Assembly: GCF_003071345.1 (NCBI RefSeq)
Contig: NZ_QCYK01000001.1
Span: forward strand, 1,488,001-1,552,000
Origin: Chitinophaga parva
GTDB lineage: Bacteria > Bacteroidota > Bacteroidia > Chitinophagales > Chitinophagaceae
Direction: 5' to 3'
Length of the DNA: 64,000 bases
Under the pieces are notes generated by a model. It ran no database searches. It had not been told where the DNA came from and saw only the letters and a program-made list of their open reading frames with translations. The position numbers and the translations under genes are program-made. Shown piece by piece: positions 42,507 to 51,570 of the stretch. Positions within the stretch are counted from its first letter, which is position 1; each line of letters starts with the position of its first letter.

Positions 42507-44855
42507 ATGAGGAACTGTCTTTTATTTTTGTTACTCGCTTGCTGCGGCTTGCAGGTGCGCGCACAAGATTCTGCGCGCTGGCGCAGGAATGCTGATACCA
42601 CGCTGTTTGGTAACAGTACCGTCCCCACCCGCAGTGATTATCTCGACCAGTTTGAAGAAGCCTTCCAGACCCTGAACAAGGTGCCCCTGGTTACCGGCTC
42701 ACTGATAGGCATAGACCAGATGCAGGAGAAGCTCAACGAGAGCGATTCTGCCATCGCTATCCTGAAAGATCGCCTCAATGCCGGCGACCGTGGCCAGAAC
42801 ATCCGCAACCTGCAGATGTACAACACCCTGCTGGATGCCCTGGATAAAAGTATGGCCGACTACAACACCTCGCTGCAGGGCTATGCTTCCAAATTGCTGG
42901 GCATTAAAAAGGAGATCCGCGATATGCGCAAGGATACCCTCATCATAAAGGTGTTTCGCGATACGGCTTTGCGTGCGCAGTTTATGCCCCAGCTGGTGCA
43001 GCTGCGCAGCAAGTGGAAACGTGCGGATAGTCTTATGAAGGTTTCCACTGCACGCTTTAATACGCTGAAAGCCCATGTGGCGGGCAATTCCATCATTGTG
43101 GAAGAACTGCTGTATCAAACAGACGGCCTGCTGCGCACCGTGGGCGTGCAGGTTTTTGGTAAAGAAAGGCGCTTCATCTGGGAGCCCCGGTCCGGGGGCA
43201 ATACGCCCACCGCCGCTATGCAGGCGGGTTTCCGCAAGTCAGTAGATGCAGAGCAGCGCCTGGCGCAGTACTATTTTGCCATTACCCGCAACAAGCGGGT
43301 GTGGCTCTATATCACCGGCCTGGTATTCTATTTCTGGGTGTGGTACAACTACCGCAGCACCAAAAAGCTGGACCGCATGGCCTCCCTGAACATGCTGGGC
43401 CTGCGCTACCTGAACCCACGCCCCTATACGGCTACGCTGGTGCTGGCACTGAGCCTGGCGCCTTTGTTTGACCTGCATGCACCGGCTATTTATATTGAGA
43501 CCACGCAGTTCCTGCTCATGCTCATTGTCAGCGTGGTGATCTACAAACGCCTGAGCCGAACGCTGTTCTACGGCTGGTGCGTGTTCCTGCTGCTTTTCCT
43601 GCTGCTGCCCATTATCCGCATCCTGGGGCTGCCCATGTTCCTGAGCCGCTGGTATAATTTTGTGATCAATATTGCTTCTATTCTGCTGGGCTGGTATTTC
43701 CTGTCGCGCGATGCATCCCACCTGAAGGCGTATAAGCTTTTCCGTTGGGTAGTGGGGCTGTACGTTGTATTCAATGCACTGGCGCTGCTTTGCAATGTAT
43801 TTGGCCGTGTTACCCTGTCGCAGATCCTGGGCGCTACCGCGGTGTATGCGCTGGCGCAAACCGTGAGCCTGGGCGTGTTTGTAAGCGTGGTAGTGGAGGC
43901 TTTCCTGCTGCAGATCCAGAGCAGCCGTATGCGCAAGCACTACCCGGAAGCGTTTGAAATAGCAGATATTTCCCGCTCCCTGCGCCGCTTTGCCATGGTG
44001 CTGGCCATTATCCTGTGGGTCATTGTATTTACTACCAACCTGAATATTTATGATGCGCTCAATGACATACTGGGCATAGTGTTCAGCCAGCCTTACTCGG
44101 TAGGCAGCATCAACTTCACCCTGCGTGGACTGGTATTGTTCCTGGGTATTATCTGGGTGGCCAACTTCCTGCAGAAATACATTGCTTACTTCTTTGGCGA
44201 TACGGGCGACGACGCCGCCTTTGATGATAAAGGACAGCGCAGTCGCCTGCTGGTAACGCGCCTGGTATTGCTCATCCTGGGCTTCCTGCTGGCCATCGCC
44301 GCTTCCGGCCTGCCCATTGACAAGATCACCGTGGTACTGGGCGCCCTCTCCGTGGGCATTGGCCTGGGCCTGCAATCTATTGTGAACAACTTTGTGAGCG
44401 GCATTATCCTCATCTTTGACCGCCCGCTGCGTATAGGCGATACCGTGGAAATAGGAGATAAAAAAGGTCGGGTAAAAGAAATTGGTATCCGCTCCAGCAC
44501 CTTGCTGACAGAAGAAGGCGCAGAGGTGATCATGCCCAACGGGGATGTGCTTTCGCACAACATCGTAAACTGGACGCTGAGCAACAACTATGCACGCGTG
44601 TCGTTGCCTTTTGTGATCAGGAAAAATGCAGATATGGACCAGCTGCGCCCAGCACTGGTACAGGTGGTAAAGGCCAATCATGATGTGGTGGAGCGCAAGG
44701 AGCCGGAAATAGTGCTGGGCGCCATCACCGCCAAGACGGTAGAGCTCCGCATCTACTTCTGGTGCAAGGATTTTGCCCGTGTGAATGTGGTGGCCGGCGA
44801 GGTACGTGCCGCAGTATACCAGCAACTGGAAAAAATGAATATAGAGGTGGAATAA
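42507..44855 (+). CDS. Large MscS-family mechanosensitive channel
   Basis: This is a 782-residue protein, much longer than E. coli MscS (286) and closer in design to MscK/YnaI-like channels. It has a signal peptide (MRNCLLFLLLACCGLQVRAQ), a helical periplasmic region (about 20-260), several TM segments (from about 263), and the pore-lining helix plus beta domain (VVLGALSVGIGLGLQSIVNN to IVNWTLSNNYARV, about 608-700). The pore helix carries the Gly/Ala-rich pattern. It should protect against hypo-osmotic shock. Single gene ended by a strong terminator. Confidence 0.92.
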   Translation: MRNCLLFLLLACCGLQVRAQDSARWRRNADTTLFGNSTVPTRSDYLDQFEEAFQTLNKVPLVTGSLIGIDQMQEKLNESDSAIAILKDRLNAGDRGQNIRNLQMYNTLLDALDKSMADYNTSLQGYASKLLGIKKEIRDMRKDTLIIKVFRDTALRAQFMPQLVQLRSKWKRADSLMKVSTARFNTLKAHVAGNSIIVEELLYQTDGLLRTVGVQVFGKERRFIWEPRSGGNTPTAAMQAGFRKSVDAEQRLAQYYFAITRNKRVWLYITGLVFYFWVWYNYRSTKKLDRMASLNMLGLRYLNPRPYTATLVLALSLAPLFDLHAPAIYIETTQFLLMLIVSVVIYKRLSRTLFYGWCVFLLLFLLLPIIRILGLPMFLSRWYNFVINIASILLGWYFLSRDASHLKAYKLFRWVVGLYVVFNALALLCNVFGRVTLSQILGATAVYALAQTVSLGVFVSVVVEAFLLQIQSSRMRKHYPEAFEIADISRSLRRFAMVLAIILWVIVFTTNLNIYDALNDILGIVFSQPYSVGSINFTLRGLVLFLGIIWVANFLQKYIAYFFGDTGDDAAFDDKGQRSRLLVTRLVLLILGFLLAIAASGLPIDKITVVLGALSVGIGLGLQSIVNNFVSGIILIFDRPLRIGDTVEIGDKKGRVKEIGIRSSTLLTEEGAEVIMPNGDVLSHNIVNWTLSNNYARVSLPFVIRKNADMDQLRPALVQVVKANHDVVERKEPEIVLGAITAKTVELRIYFWCKDFARVNVVAGEVRAAVYQQLEKMNIEVE

Positions 44856-44875
44856 CTAATACCTTCATTTTCGAT

Positions 44876-44913
44876 AAAAAGCCTTTTCTATCGCGGATAG
44901 AAAAGGCTTTTTT
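44876..44913. terminator. Strong bidirectional terminator
   Basis: GCCTTTTCTATC/GATAGAAAAGGC with AAAAA and TTTTTT flanks gives a 17-bp perfect stem with a 3-nt loop. It serves mscS and the convergent DUF1345 gene. Confidence 0.93.
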
Positions 44914-44945
44914 ATGTGCACAAAGGCCACGTGCGGGTGGTGTCT

Positions 44946-45638
44946 TCATCCCTTCAACCCCGCAATGATATTCACCGTTAACGCTACTACAAAGGTGTTC
45001 AGTATAAATGCCAGCAACCCGTGCAAAAGTACCATGCGCCTGATCTTGCGGGCGCTGATCTCTACATCGGACACCTGGAAGGTCATGCCGATCACGAAGG
45101 AGAAATATGCAAAATCAAGGTAGTCCGGCTTCTTTTCTGAGGGGAACTCCAGGCCCTCTGCATGCTTGTGCGGGTCCTGGCCGTCATGGTCGTAATACAT
45201 GTGCGCGTAGTGAAAGGTAAAGGTGGTATGCACCATCACCCAGGCGCCCAGCATACCTGCCACCGTGGTAATAAGATAGATGCTTTGCAAAGGCCCGCTG
45301 GCGGCCTTGCTGAGGATCATGGATGCCACGAGCACCATGCTGGCAAAGCAACCTAGCAGTACGATCAGGAATACATAAGCCCTGCTGCCGTCTTCCCTCC
45401 TTGCAAATTCACGGATGCGCGGGGTGGACCTGGCTGCGATCACCAGCCAGCAAAGAATAATGAGCATGTAGGCAAATGCATTCCACGAAAGCATGCCACG
45501 CAACAACAAGGGCAACCGGCTTGCCGGCAAACAAAAAAAAGTAGTAAGCCCTGCCACCAGGCTTGTGACAAAGCGGGAAACAGGCGTAAGACGGAGGAAA
45601 ACGTTTTCCTGCCTGAGTTTCTGGTATTCAGTATCCAT
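44946..45638 (-). CDS. DUF1345-family membrane protein
   Basis: This is a 230-residue inner-membrane protein with about five to six TM segments: LPLLLRGMLSWNAFAYMLII, AYVFLIVLLGCFASMVLVAS, and the C-terminal LAFILNTFVVALTVNIIAGL. The end block LDFAYFSFVIGMTFQVSDVE followed by ARKIRRMVLLHGLLAF is diagnostic of DUF1345. Function unknown. ATG at 45638 (MDTEYQKLRQENVFLRL) is preferred to 45665. Confidence 0.85.
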   Translation of the reverse strand: MDTEYQKLRQENVFLRLTPVSRFVTSLVAGLTTFFCLPASRLPLLLRGMLSWNAFAYMLIILCWLVIAARSTPRIREFARREDGSRAYVFLIVLLGCFASMVLVASMILSKAASGPLQSIYLITTVAGMLGAWVMVHTTFTFHYAHMYYDHDGQDPHKHAEGLEFPSEKKPDYLDFAYFSFVIGMTFQVSDVEISARKIRRMVLLHGLLAFILNTFVVALTVNIIAGLKG

Positions 45639-45818
45639 ATTGTTAAGATAGGCATTAAAGCGCAATTGCCTAATATGTACGGGGACGCCGGCCGAAAACG
45701 TTTTCGTGACCCCATCGTTGTAAAAAACTGTTCCCAGGCTGCCCTGCCGCGGTATATTTTAGAAAATAAATAACGGAATATTTAGGAATTTCAGGGGCTT
45801 AAGGAATAATGTCTTCTT

Positions 45819-46637
45819 ATGAATGAATTTACTGACAAGCCTGCATCCCGCTCATTAAGCCTGCCATACAGCCTGCATATCCTGCTCTTGTGCTGTGTGT
45901 TGTTTAGCCCCGGGCTCCGCCTGCGTGCGCAGCAACAGCCCCGCTTTCATGCATTGGCTATTTATGAAAATGGTGGCCATCACGTGGATTATTCCAAGGC
46001 TGCGAAAGTGTGGCTGGACAAGCTGGCCACCGACAGCAATTTCACGATCGATTACATCCAGGATATCAAAGTAGTGGACAGTGCTTTGCTCCGTAAATAC
46101 CAACTCTTTATCCAACTGGATTATGTACCTTATGCCTGGCCGGCAGCCGCGCAGCAGGCATTTAAACAATATATTGAGCAGGGCAGGGGCGGGTGGATAG
46201 GTTTTCATCATGCGTCTTTGCTGGGTGATTTTGACGGCTATAAAATGTGGCCGTGGTACCATGATTACATGGGCGGTATTATTTTCAAAAATTACATTGC
46301 CACGTTTGCCCGGGCCACTGTGCATGTAGAAAACAAAAGGCATCCCGTGATGAAGAATGTACCGGATAGTTTTGTAATTGAAAAAGATGAATGGTATACG
46401 TATGATAAAAGCCCGCGCCCGAATGTAAAAGTATTGGCCAGTGTAGATGAAAAGTCTTACAGACCCGCATCCCCCATCACGATGGGCGACCACCCCGTGG
46501 TGTGGAGCAATCCTGATGTGAAGGCCCGCAACGTGTATATTTTTATGGGGCATGCGCCGGAATTATTCAATAACACCGCTTACACTACAATGTTCCGTAA
46601 TGCCATTTTTTGGGCGGCGAAAAGTGGTGGCAGGTAA
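45819..46637 (+). CDS. Secreted ThuA-like protein
   Basis: This is a 272-residue exported protein with an N-terminal signal anchor or signal peptide (about 14-38; LHILLLCCVLFSPGLRLRAQ) and a ThuA-like fold (glutamine-amidotransferase-like). Visible motifs include HALAIYENGGHHVDYSKAA, GRGGWIGFHHASLL and MGDHPVVWSN then NVYIFMGHAPELF. ThuA-like domains occur in sugar-metabolism proteins, often with unknown chemistry. Single gene. Confidence 0.82.
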   Translation: MNEFTDKPASRSLSLPYSLHILLLCCVLFSPGLRLRAQQQPRFHALAIYENGGHHVDYSKAAKVWLDKLATDSNFTIDYIQDIKVVDSALLRKYQLFIQLDYVPYAWPAAAQQAFKQYIEQGRGGWIGFHHASLLGDFDGYKMWPWYHDYMGGIIFKNYIATFARATVHVENKRHPVMKNVPDSFVIEKDEWYTYDKSPRPNVKVLASVDEKSYRPASPITMGDHPVVWSNPDVKARNVYIFMGHAPELFNNTAYTTMFRNAIFWAAKSGGR

Positions 46638-46662
46638 GCAATATGAAATGATTGGATATGAT

Positions 46663-46692
46663 AAAGGCGCGGTTTATTAGCCGCGCCTTTTG
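46663..46692 (+). terminator. Terminator of the ThuA-like gene
   Basis: AAAGGCGCGG pairs with CCGCGCCTTT around an 8-nt loop, followed by TTG-rich sequence; A/T flanks could let it serve the convergent thiolase gene too. Confidence 0.8.
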
Positions 46693-46754
46693 TTGTGTAT
46701 GCCCGTTAAGTACTTTAACCTTTTACCTAAGACTTAAGACCTAAGACAATTTCC

Positions 46755-47930
46755 TCACAATCGTTCAATGACCCCTGCAATGCCCTGCCCACCGCCTACG
46801 CAGGCGGTTACAAGCCCGCGTTTTTTGCCCAGGCGTTTCAGTTCACTAAGCAGTTGCACTGTAAGCTTTGCGCCGGTGCAACCGAGTGGGTGACCCAGCG
46901 CAATGGCGCCTCCGTTGATGTTTACAATATCCGGGTTGAGGCCCAGTTCGCGGATCACGGCAAGCGACTGGGATGCAAAGGCTTCATTGAGTTCTATGAG
47001 GTCAATATCATTTAAGGTAAGGCCGGTTTGTTTGAGCACTTTGGGCACCGCTGCCACGGGGCCTATGCCCATGATGCGCGGGTGCACGCCTACTGCTGTA
47101 CAACCCACCAAACGGCCTATGGGCGAAAGGTTCAGCTCTTTTACCATGGACTCGCTCATGACCAGCACAAAGGCGGCGCCATCAGAGGTCTGGGAGGAGT
47201 TGCCGGCAGTAACGCTGCCGCCTGCGGCGAATACGGGTTTCAGCTTTGCCAGTGCTTCCATGGAAGTATCGGCACGGGGGCCCTCATCGGTATCCACTAC
47301 ATAGTTGCGCACGGCGCGTTTACCATTGGGATCCACGTATACTTCTTCCACGTTGAGGGGCAGGATGCCATCTTTGAAGTAGCCGTTCTGGATGGCAGTG
47401 ATGGCCTTCTGGTGCGATTTCAGGGAGAAGGCGTCCTGGTCTTCACGGGATACGTTATACTCGCGGGCCACGGCTTCCGCAGTGAGGCCCATATTTAAAT
47501 AGTAATCCGGTGTGGTGGAGGCCACGGTGTAGTTAGGCACCGTTTTCCAGCCCGCCACGGGCACAAGGCTCATGCTTTCGGTGCCGCCGGCAATGATACA
47601 ATCTGCCTGGCCTGCCTGGATCTTGGCGGTAGCGATGGCGATGGTTTCCAGGCCGGATGCGCAATAGCGGTTTACAGTGACACCGGGAACATCTATACCC
47701 AGGGCACGCACAGAGATCATGCGGCCCATTTGCAGGCCTTGTTCTGCTTCCGGCACGGCGTTTCCTACAATGAGATCATCTACCCGGCTGGGATCCAGTT
47801 GTGGCACGGCTTTCAGGAGACCGGTTATTACATCCACGGCCATATCATCCGGACGGTAAAAGCGGAGCCCACCGCGCTTGCTTTTTCCAACGGCCGTACG
47901 GTAACCTGCTACGATATATGCTGCTTGCAT
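46755..47930 (-). CDS. Acetyl-CoA C-acyltransferase (thiolase)
   Basis: This is a 391-residue cytoplasmic thiolase that cleaves or condenses acyl-CoA in beta-oxidation. Cys90 in VNRYCASGLETI is the acyl carrier, HPLGCTGAK holds the His base, and TACVGGGQG contains the second Cys. ASQSLAVIRELGLNPD and GTESMSLVPVAGWKTVPNY are typical of FadA/FadI-type degradative thiolases in this phylum. It is not linked to fadB here. The single gene lies convergent to the ThuA-like gene. Confidence 0.92.
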   Translation of the reverse strand: MQAAYIVAGYRTAVGKSKRGGLRFYRPDDMAVDVITGLLKAVPQLDPSRVDDLIVGNAVPEAEQGLQMGRMISVRALGIDVPGVTVNRYCASGLETIAIATAKIQAGQADCIIAGGTESMSLVPVAGWKTVPNYTVASTTPDYYLNMGLTAEAVAREYNVSREDQDAFSLKSHQKAITAIQNGYFKDGILPLNVEEVYVDPNGKRAVRNYVVDTDEGPRADTSMEALAKLKPVFAAGGSVTAGNSSQTSDGAAFVLVMSESMVKELNLSPIGRLVGCTAVGVHPRIMGIGPVAAVPKVLKQTGLTLNDIDLIELNEAFASQSLAVIRELGLNPDIVNINGGAIALGHPLGCTGAKLTVQLLSELKRLGKKRGLVTACVGGGQGIAGVIERL

Positions 47931-48052
47931 GGGTTAAATTTTTATTGGTGCAGTTATAAATTTAAGGGAAAAAGTAATACGAAGTGGGGGAGGGGTGGCC
48001 AGCGTTGATGGCTGCAAGCGTTTCCAGTGATGGCACAGGTATACGGTACCGG

Positions 48053-48724
48053 TCAATGTAAAGCACCGATCGGGGGTAACCGCAGTTCCTTAATATCTTT
48101 GATCGCTATCTGTTCCGGGGCCTCGCCCCGCGTGGTGCCCATCAGGATGGTTTGTTCGTCAAATTTGCGTAAGACCGCCAGCACGGGTTTCCTGTTGGTG
48201 ACGCGTATCAGGTACACCTTTCCATCGTGTATTTCCGAGGGCGCAACGTCCGGGAAAGACTGGCCAAGCAATATTCCTACTATTTCCGGCATTGATGAAA
48301 GCACTGGTCCTTCCTTGTCCTTAATACCGGCTTTGCCCAGCTCGTTTTGCCCGGTTGCAGTTGCCGCGGACCGTGGTGATTCAGGGTGTTCAATGAGCTG
48401 CCATTCTTTTGCAATAGCAATTTCACGGAACAGGGTGAATTCTGAAGGGCGTCTTATGTCAAGTATCTTATTTGTAAAAGACGAATGTAACAGGTCCAGG
48501 CCAATACTTTTTATTACTGCGTTGTTAGATGCGGTTGATGGTTGGGCACCGTCGTTTTTCCATGCTTCAATTACTCTTCTGTCTACACCCAGCCGCCGTG
48601 AAAAAGCTACATTATTCCGTATGCCTACGATGTCCTGTACCGCGGCTATCAGCTGCTTGTTCTCTTCCCTTCTTGCATTTTCTTGTTGTATCGTCTCCTC
48701 AGTTCTGATCTTTTTCTTCGCCAT
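48053..48724 (-). CDS. Putative HTH (XRE/CI-like) regulator
   Basis: This is a 223-residue protein with a basic, Gln-rich N-terminus and an HTH-like segment at about 37-62 (NNVAFSRRLGVDRRVIEAWK then NDGAQPS). The C-terminal part has DGKVYLIRVTNRKPVLAVLR and then KFDEQTILMGTTR, which recalls the LexA/CI S24 fold but without a visible Ser/Lys protease pair. It may be a non-cleaving repressor relative; the assignment is tentative. A perfect inverted repeat lies just before its start codon, suggesting autoregulation. The next gene to the right is 1.1 kb away. Confidence 0.6.
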   Translation of the reverse strand: MAKKKIRTEETIQQENARREENKQLIAAVQDIVGIRNNVAFSRRLGVDRRVIEAWKNDGAQPSTASNNAVIKSIGLDLLHSSFTNKILDIRRPSEFTLFREIAIAKEWQLIEHPESPRSAATATGQNELGKAGIKDKEGPVLSSMPEIVGILLGQSFPDVAPSEIHDGKVYLIRVTNRKPVLAVLRKFDEQTILMGTTRGEAPEQIAIKDIKELRLPPIGALH

Positions 48725-48745
48725 GTTTATCGGGGGCCAAGAACT

Positions 48746-48783
48746 TTTTCAAAAAAAGCCATTTGAATAGCTTTTTTTGAAAA
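48746..48783. repeat. Perfect 14-bp inverted repeat before the HTH gene
   Basis: TTTTCAAAAAAAGC and GCTTTTTTTGAAAA flank a 10-bp spacer. It ends 21 bp upstream of the minus-strand ATG at 48724. It may be an operator or a leader hairpin. Confidence 0.75.
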
Positions 48784-49390
48784 TAATTGCTTAGCTTTGA
48801 TTTGTAGTTAACTGATTGGTTGTTAGTTGATAGCGCGTGTGTTAGATTGGCTAATCCGGTGTCCAAAATGACATTTTTACTATTATTCCAAGCCAAACTT
48901 GTCGCCGCTGCTTGTATCTCCGGGTTTCCAGGAGATGGTTTTGTGAAAGGTGGTCATGTATTTACAGGGCCGTGCGGCTGTGTATGCGTTATGGTCAACG
49001 CTATTGCCGGGGTGCAATAAGTCTTGGCGTACGTTATGCGGATCTCAATAAGGGTTTTAAGCCGCAGCAGGATTGCGATCCTGACGCTTTTGGGATATTT
49101 AAAAAGATGAGCCATTTGATCAATGGTTCTGCGAAGGAAGGGGCGCTCTTGACTTTTGCAAATGAGAGGCGACCCACCTTACGGTTATGAAATGACCATC
49201 GCCGCTGCTCCGAATAGGGGCGGGGTGTGGTTGTGATTAAATCCGGCCGGTCGGGAAAACAGTGCTGTGGCCTCGCAAGCAATGCAGCGGCTGTCTTCCC
49301 TTTCGGCGCAACTAATTTCTATAAAATAAATTAAATCGCCCATAAAACCCTTCGTCGCCTAACGGGCCGTTAACATTTGGTAATTATTTG

Positions 49391-49407
49391 GCTATCAAAA
49401 TGATAGC
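49391..49407. repeat. 7-bp dyad in the AT-rich region
   Basis: GCTATCA, AAA, TGATAGC: a short perfect palindrome with no gene next to it. Confidence 0.5.
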
Positions 49408-49542
49408 TTAGGGAAAGTATTGCCTGTGATCGTTGTGATTTGACACAAGTTTCACTGGCTGGGTACCATTGAATTTTAGGGCTTGTTCCCCAATTTTCTG
49501 CGGCATTTAAATTCAAAAGCATCTTTTGTATTCCTTGTTTTC

Positions 49543-49678
49543 TCCCAAACCTCAATTCTACCCTTCTCTCAAATCCGGTTTTCTGCCTTGTACCAAACCT
49601 CACCCAGGCATGGCTCTTAATCCCCCATGTTGGCCTTTCCCAAACCGCCACCCTACCTTTTCCGCAACCCGGTTTCTG
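49543..49678. repeat. Pyrimidine-rich imperfect direct repeat
   Basis: About 42-bp copies at 49543-49585 and 49638-49678 both start TCCCAAACC and end in CCGGTTT(T)CTG; a partial copy (ACCAAACCTCACCC) lies between. The plus strand is strongly C/T-rich. Confidence 0.55.
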
Positions 49679-49869
49679 TTTTTCGAGAACCCCACTTACA
49701 CCCTCCGGTCAAATCCCCTCCATCCCGTAACCTTTACTTAACAAATAATTTAAATCTATATTAAAGTTTTTAGTAATTTGGTTCTTGAAAAACCAGGCCC
49801 CTCCCGGTCCCTATAACCAGGACAGCCTTTCATGTATATCGTCACCTCATTCATTAACCGTATCTCCCT

Positions 49870-51546
49870 ATGGATCGCAGAGCTTTTCTAAAGCTGTCCA
49901 ACGACCGGCAACAGCCATCACAGTCTATCCCGGCCGCTTCCCCCGCCAGCAGCGCACCCGCCGCCCGCGTAGGAGGAGGCATCAACCCATACGCAGGACC
50001 CTGGGGATCCGAACAGGTGACCCACCTCCTGAAAAGGACCATGTTTGGCGCTACCCGGGCAGATATTAACTACTTCAAAGGCCTCTCCATGGATGCCGCG
50101 GTAGACCTGCTCGTGAATGCGGCTTACGTTGCACCCGCTCCTCCTGTTAATAACTACGGCACCGATGTGACCAACATTGCCAGTGGTGCCACCTGGGTAC
50201 ATTCCAGCCAGCCGCCCACCGGCGATGCCGGCGACTCCCTCAATGACCTGCGCAATAAATCCTGGAAAGCCTGGTGGTTTGGCCTCATGGTAAACCAGGG
50301 CCGCAGCCTCAATGAGAAGATGACCCTCTTCTGGCATAACCACTTTGTGACCGAGACCATGACCGTAAAAGACGGGCGCCTGGCCTGGCTAACCAACGAT
50401 ACCCTGCGCAGGAACGCCCTGGGCAATTTCAAAACGCTCACCAGGGAAATTACCCTGGACCCCGGCATGCTGGTATACCTCAACGGCTACCTGAACTCCA
50501 AAGAAGCCGCCGATGAGAACTATGCCCGCGAACTGCAGGAACTTTTCACCGTAGGTAAAGGACCGGACTCTCACTACACGGAAGACGACGTGCGCGCCGC
50601 CGCCCGTGTGCTTACCGGCTACCGTGTGAACTTTGATACCTGCACCACTTACTTCCAGACCACCGAGCATGATTCTGATAACAAGCAGTTCTCCGACTTC
50701 TACAGCGCCAAGATCATTTCCGGCCAAACCGGTCCCAGTGGCCAGAATGAGCTGGATGCCCTGCTGGAGATCATCTTTGCACAGGTGGAATGCGCGAAGT
50801 TTATCTGCCGCAAACTCTATCGCTTCTTCGTCTACTACATCATTGATGATGCCGCGGAAAAGAATGTGATAGCACCCCTGGCCACACTGTTCATCAACAG
50901 CAATTACGAGATCAAACCCGTACTCAGCGCGCTTTTCAAGAGCGAACACTTTTTTGATCCGGGCAATATGTCCTGCCTGATCAAAAGCCCCATCGATTTT
51001 GTAGTGGGCATGTGCCGCGAATTCAATATCCAGTTTCCTAACGCCAGCGACTATACGAACTTGTACAGCGCCTGGGACGTACTGCGCGACCAGGCTGCCA
51101 CTATGCTGCAGGACATTGGCTCGCCCCCGCTGGTGGCCGGCTGGGCCGCTTATTACCAGGAGCCGCAGTACCACGAGATCTGGATCAACAATGATACCCT
51201 GCCCAAACGCAATAAACTAAGTGATACGCTGAGCATCAGCAAATTCAATGGCCTCTTCATTGACGCACTGGCATTTGCCGCGCAGCAATCCGATCCTGGC
51301 AACGCCGCACAGCTCATCACAGATTCCCTGGAGGTGCTGTTCCGCATGCCGGTATCTGACGACACGAAGACCTTCCTGGCCAGCACTTACCTGCTGGGGG
51401 GGCAGACAGATCCCAACTACTGGACCAACGCGTGGACGGCTTACACCAGCAACCCCGGTGATGCTATGGCCAAGAAAATTGTCAACGATAAATTAACGGC
51501 TCTGTACAAAGGCCTGATGGACCTCTCAGAATACCAATTATCCTAA
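49870..51546 (+). CDS. DUF1800 domain protein
   Basis: This 558-residue protein of the DUF1800 family is common in Bacteroidota and Planctomycetes beside DUF1501. It starts MDRRAFLKLS, a twin-arginine-like box, but the next residues are hydrophilic (NDRQQPSQSIPAASPASSAP), so no h-region of a Tat signal is present. The DUF1800 block runs from about 45: EQVTHLLKRTMFGATRADIN, LFWHNHFVTETM, YARELQELFTVG. It probably acts with the following DUF1501 protein, 24 bp downstream. The function is unknown. Confidence 0.88.
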   Translation: MDRRAFLKLSNDRQQPSQSIPAASPASSAPAARVGGGINPYAGPWGSEQVTHLLKRTMFGATRADINYFKGLSMDAAVDLLVNAAYVAPAPPVNNYGTDVTNIASGATWVHSSQPPTGDAGDSLNDLRNKSWKAWWFGLMVNQGRSLNEKMTLFWHNHFVTETMTVKDGRLAWLTNDTLRRNALGNFKTLTREITLDPGMLVYLNGYLNSKEAADENYARELQELFTVGKGPDSHYTEDDVRAAARVLTGYRVNFDTCTTYFQTTEHDSDNKQFSDFYSAKIISGQTGPSGQNELDALLEIIFAQVECAKFICRKLYRFFVYYIIDDAAEKNVIAPLATLFINSNYEIKPVLSALFKSEHFFDPGNMSCLIKSPIDFVVGMCREFNIQFPNASDYTNLYSAWDVLRDQAATMLQDIGSPPLVAGWAAYYQEPQYHEIWINNDTLPKRNKLSDTLSISKFNGLFIDALAFAAQQSDPGNAAQLITDSLEVLFRMPVSDDTKTFLASTYLLGGQTDPNYWTNAWTAYTSNPGDAMAKKIVNDKLTALYKGLMDLSEYQLS

Positions 51547-51570
51547 ACCTCCTATCACACTGAAAAACCA

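Larger units (their letters stand above)
48725..49869. other. 1.1-kb AT-rich region without a convincing gene
   Basis: This is the largest gap in the window and has lower GC than its surroundings. A frame at 48912-49190 ends in protein-like sequence (GVRYADLNKGFKPQQDCDPD onwards), but lacks a start context and matches nothing I know. Several inverted repeats and a pyrimidine-rich repeat at 49543-49678 lie here. It looks like decayed or horizontally acquired DNA. Confidence 0.5.

Noticed and set aside
43239-44825. Very long antisense frame (528 codons) on the minus strand
   Set aside because: It lies wholly opposite the mscS gene, reads as His/Gln-rich low-information sequence, and arises from the codon pattern of the real gene.
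48912-49190. 92-codon frame in the AT-rich region
   Set aside because: First half is noise-like and no start context exists; the second half looks protein-like but cannot be linked to a family. Kept only as a possible remnant.
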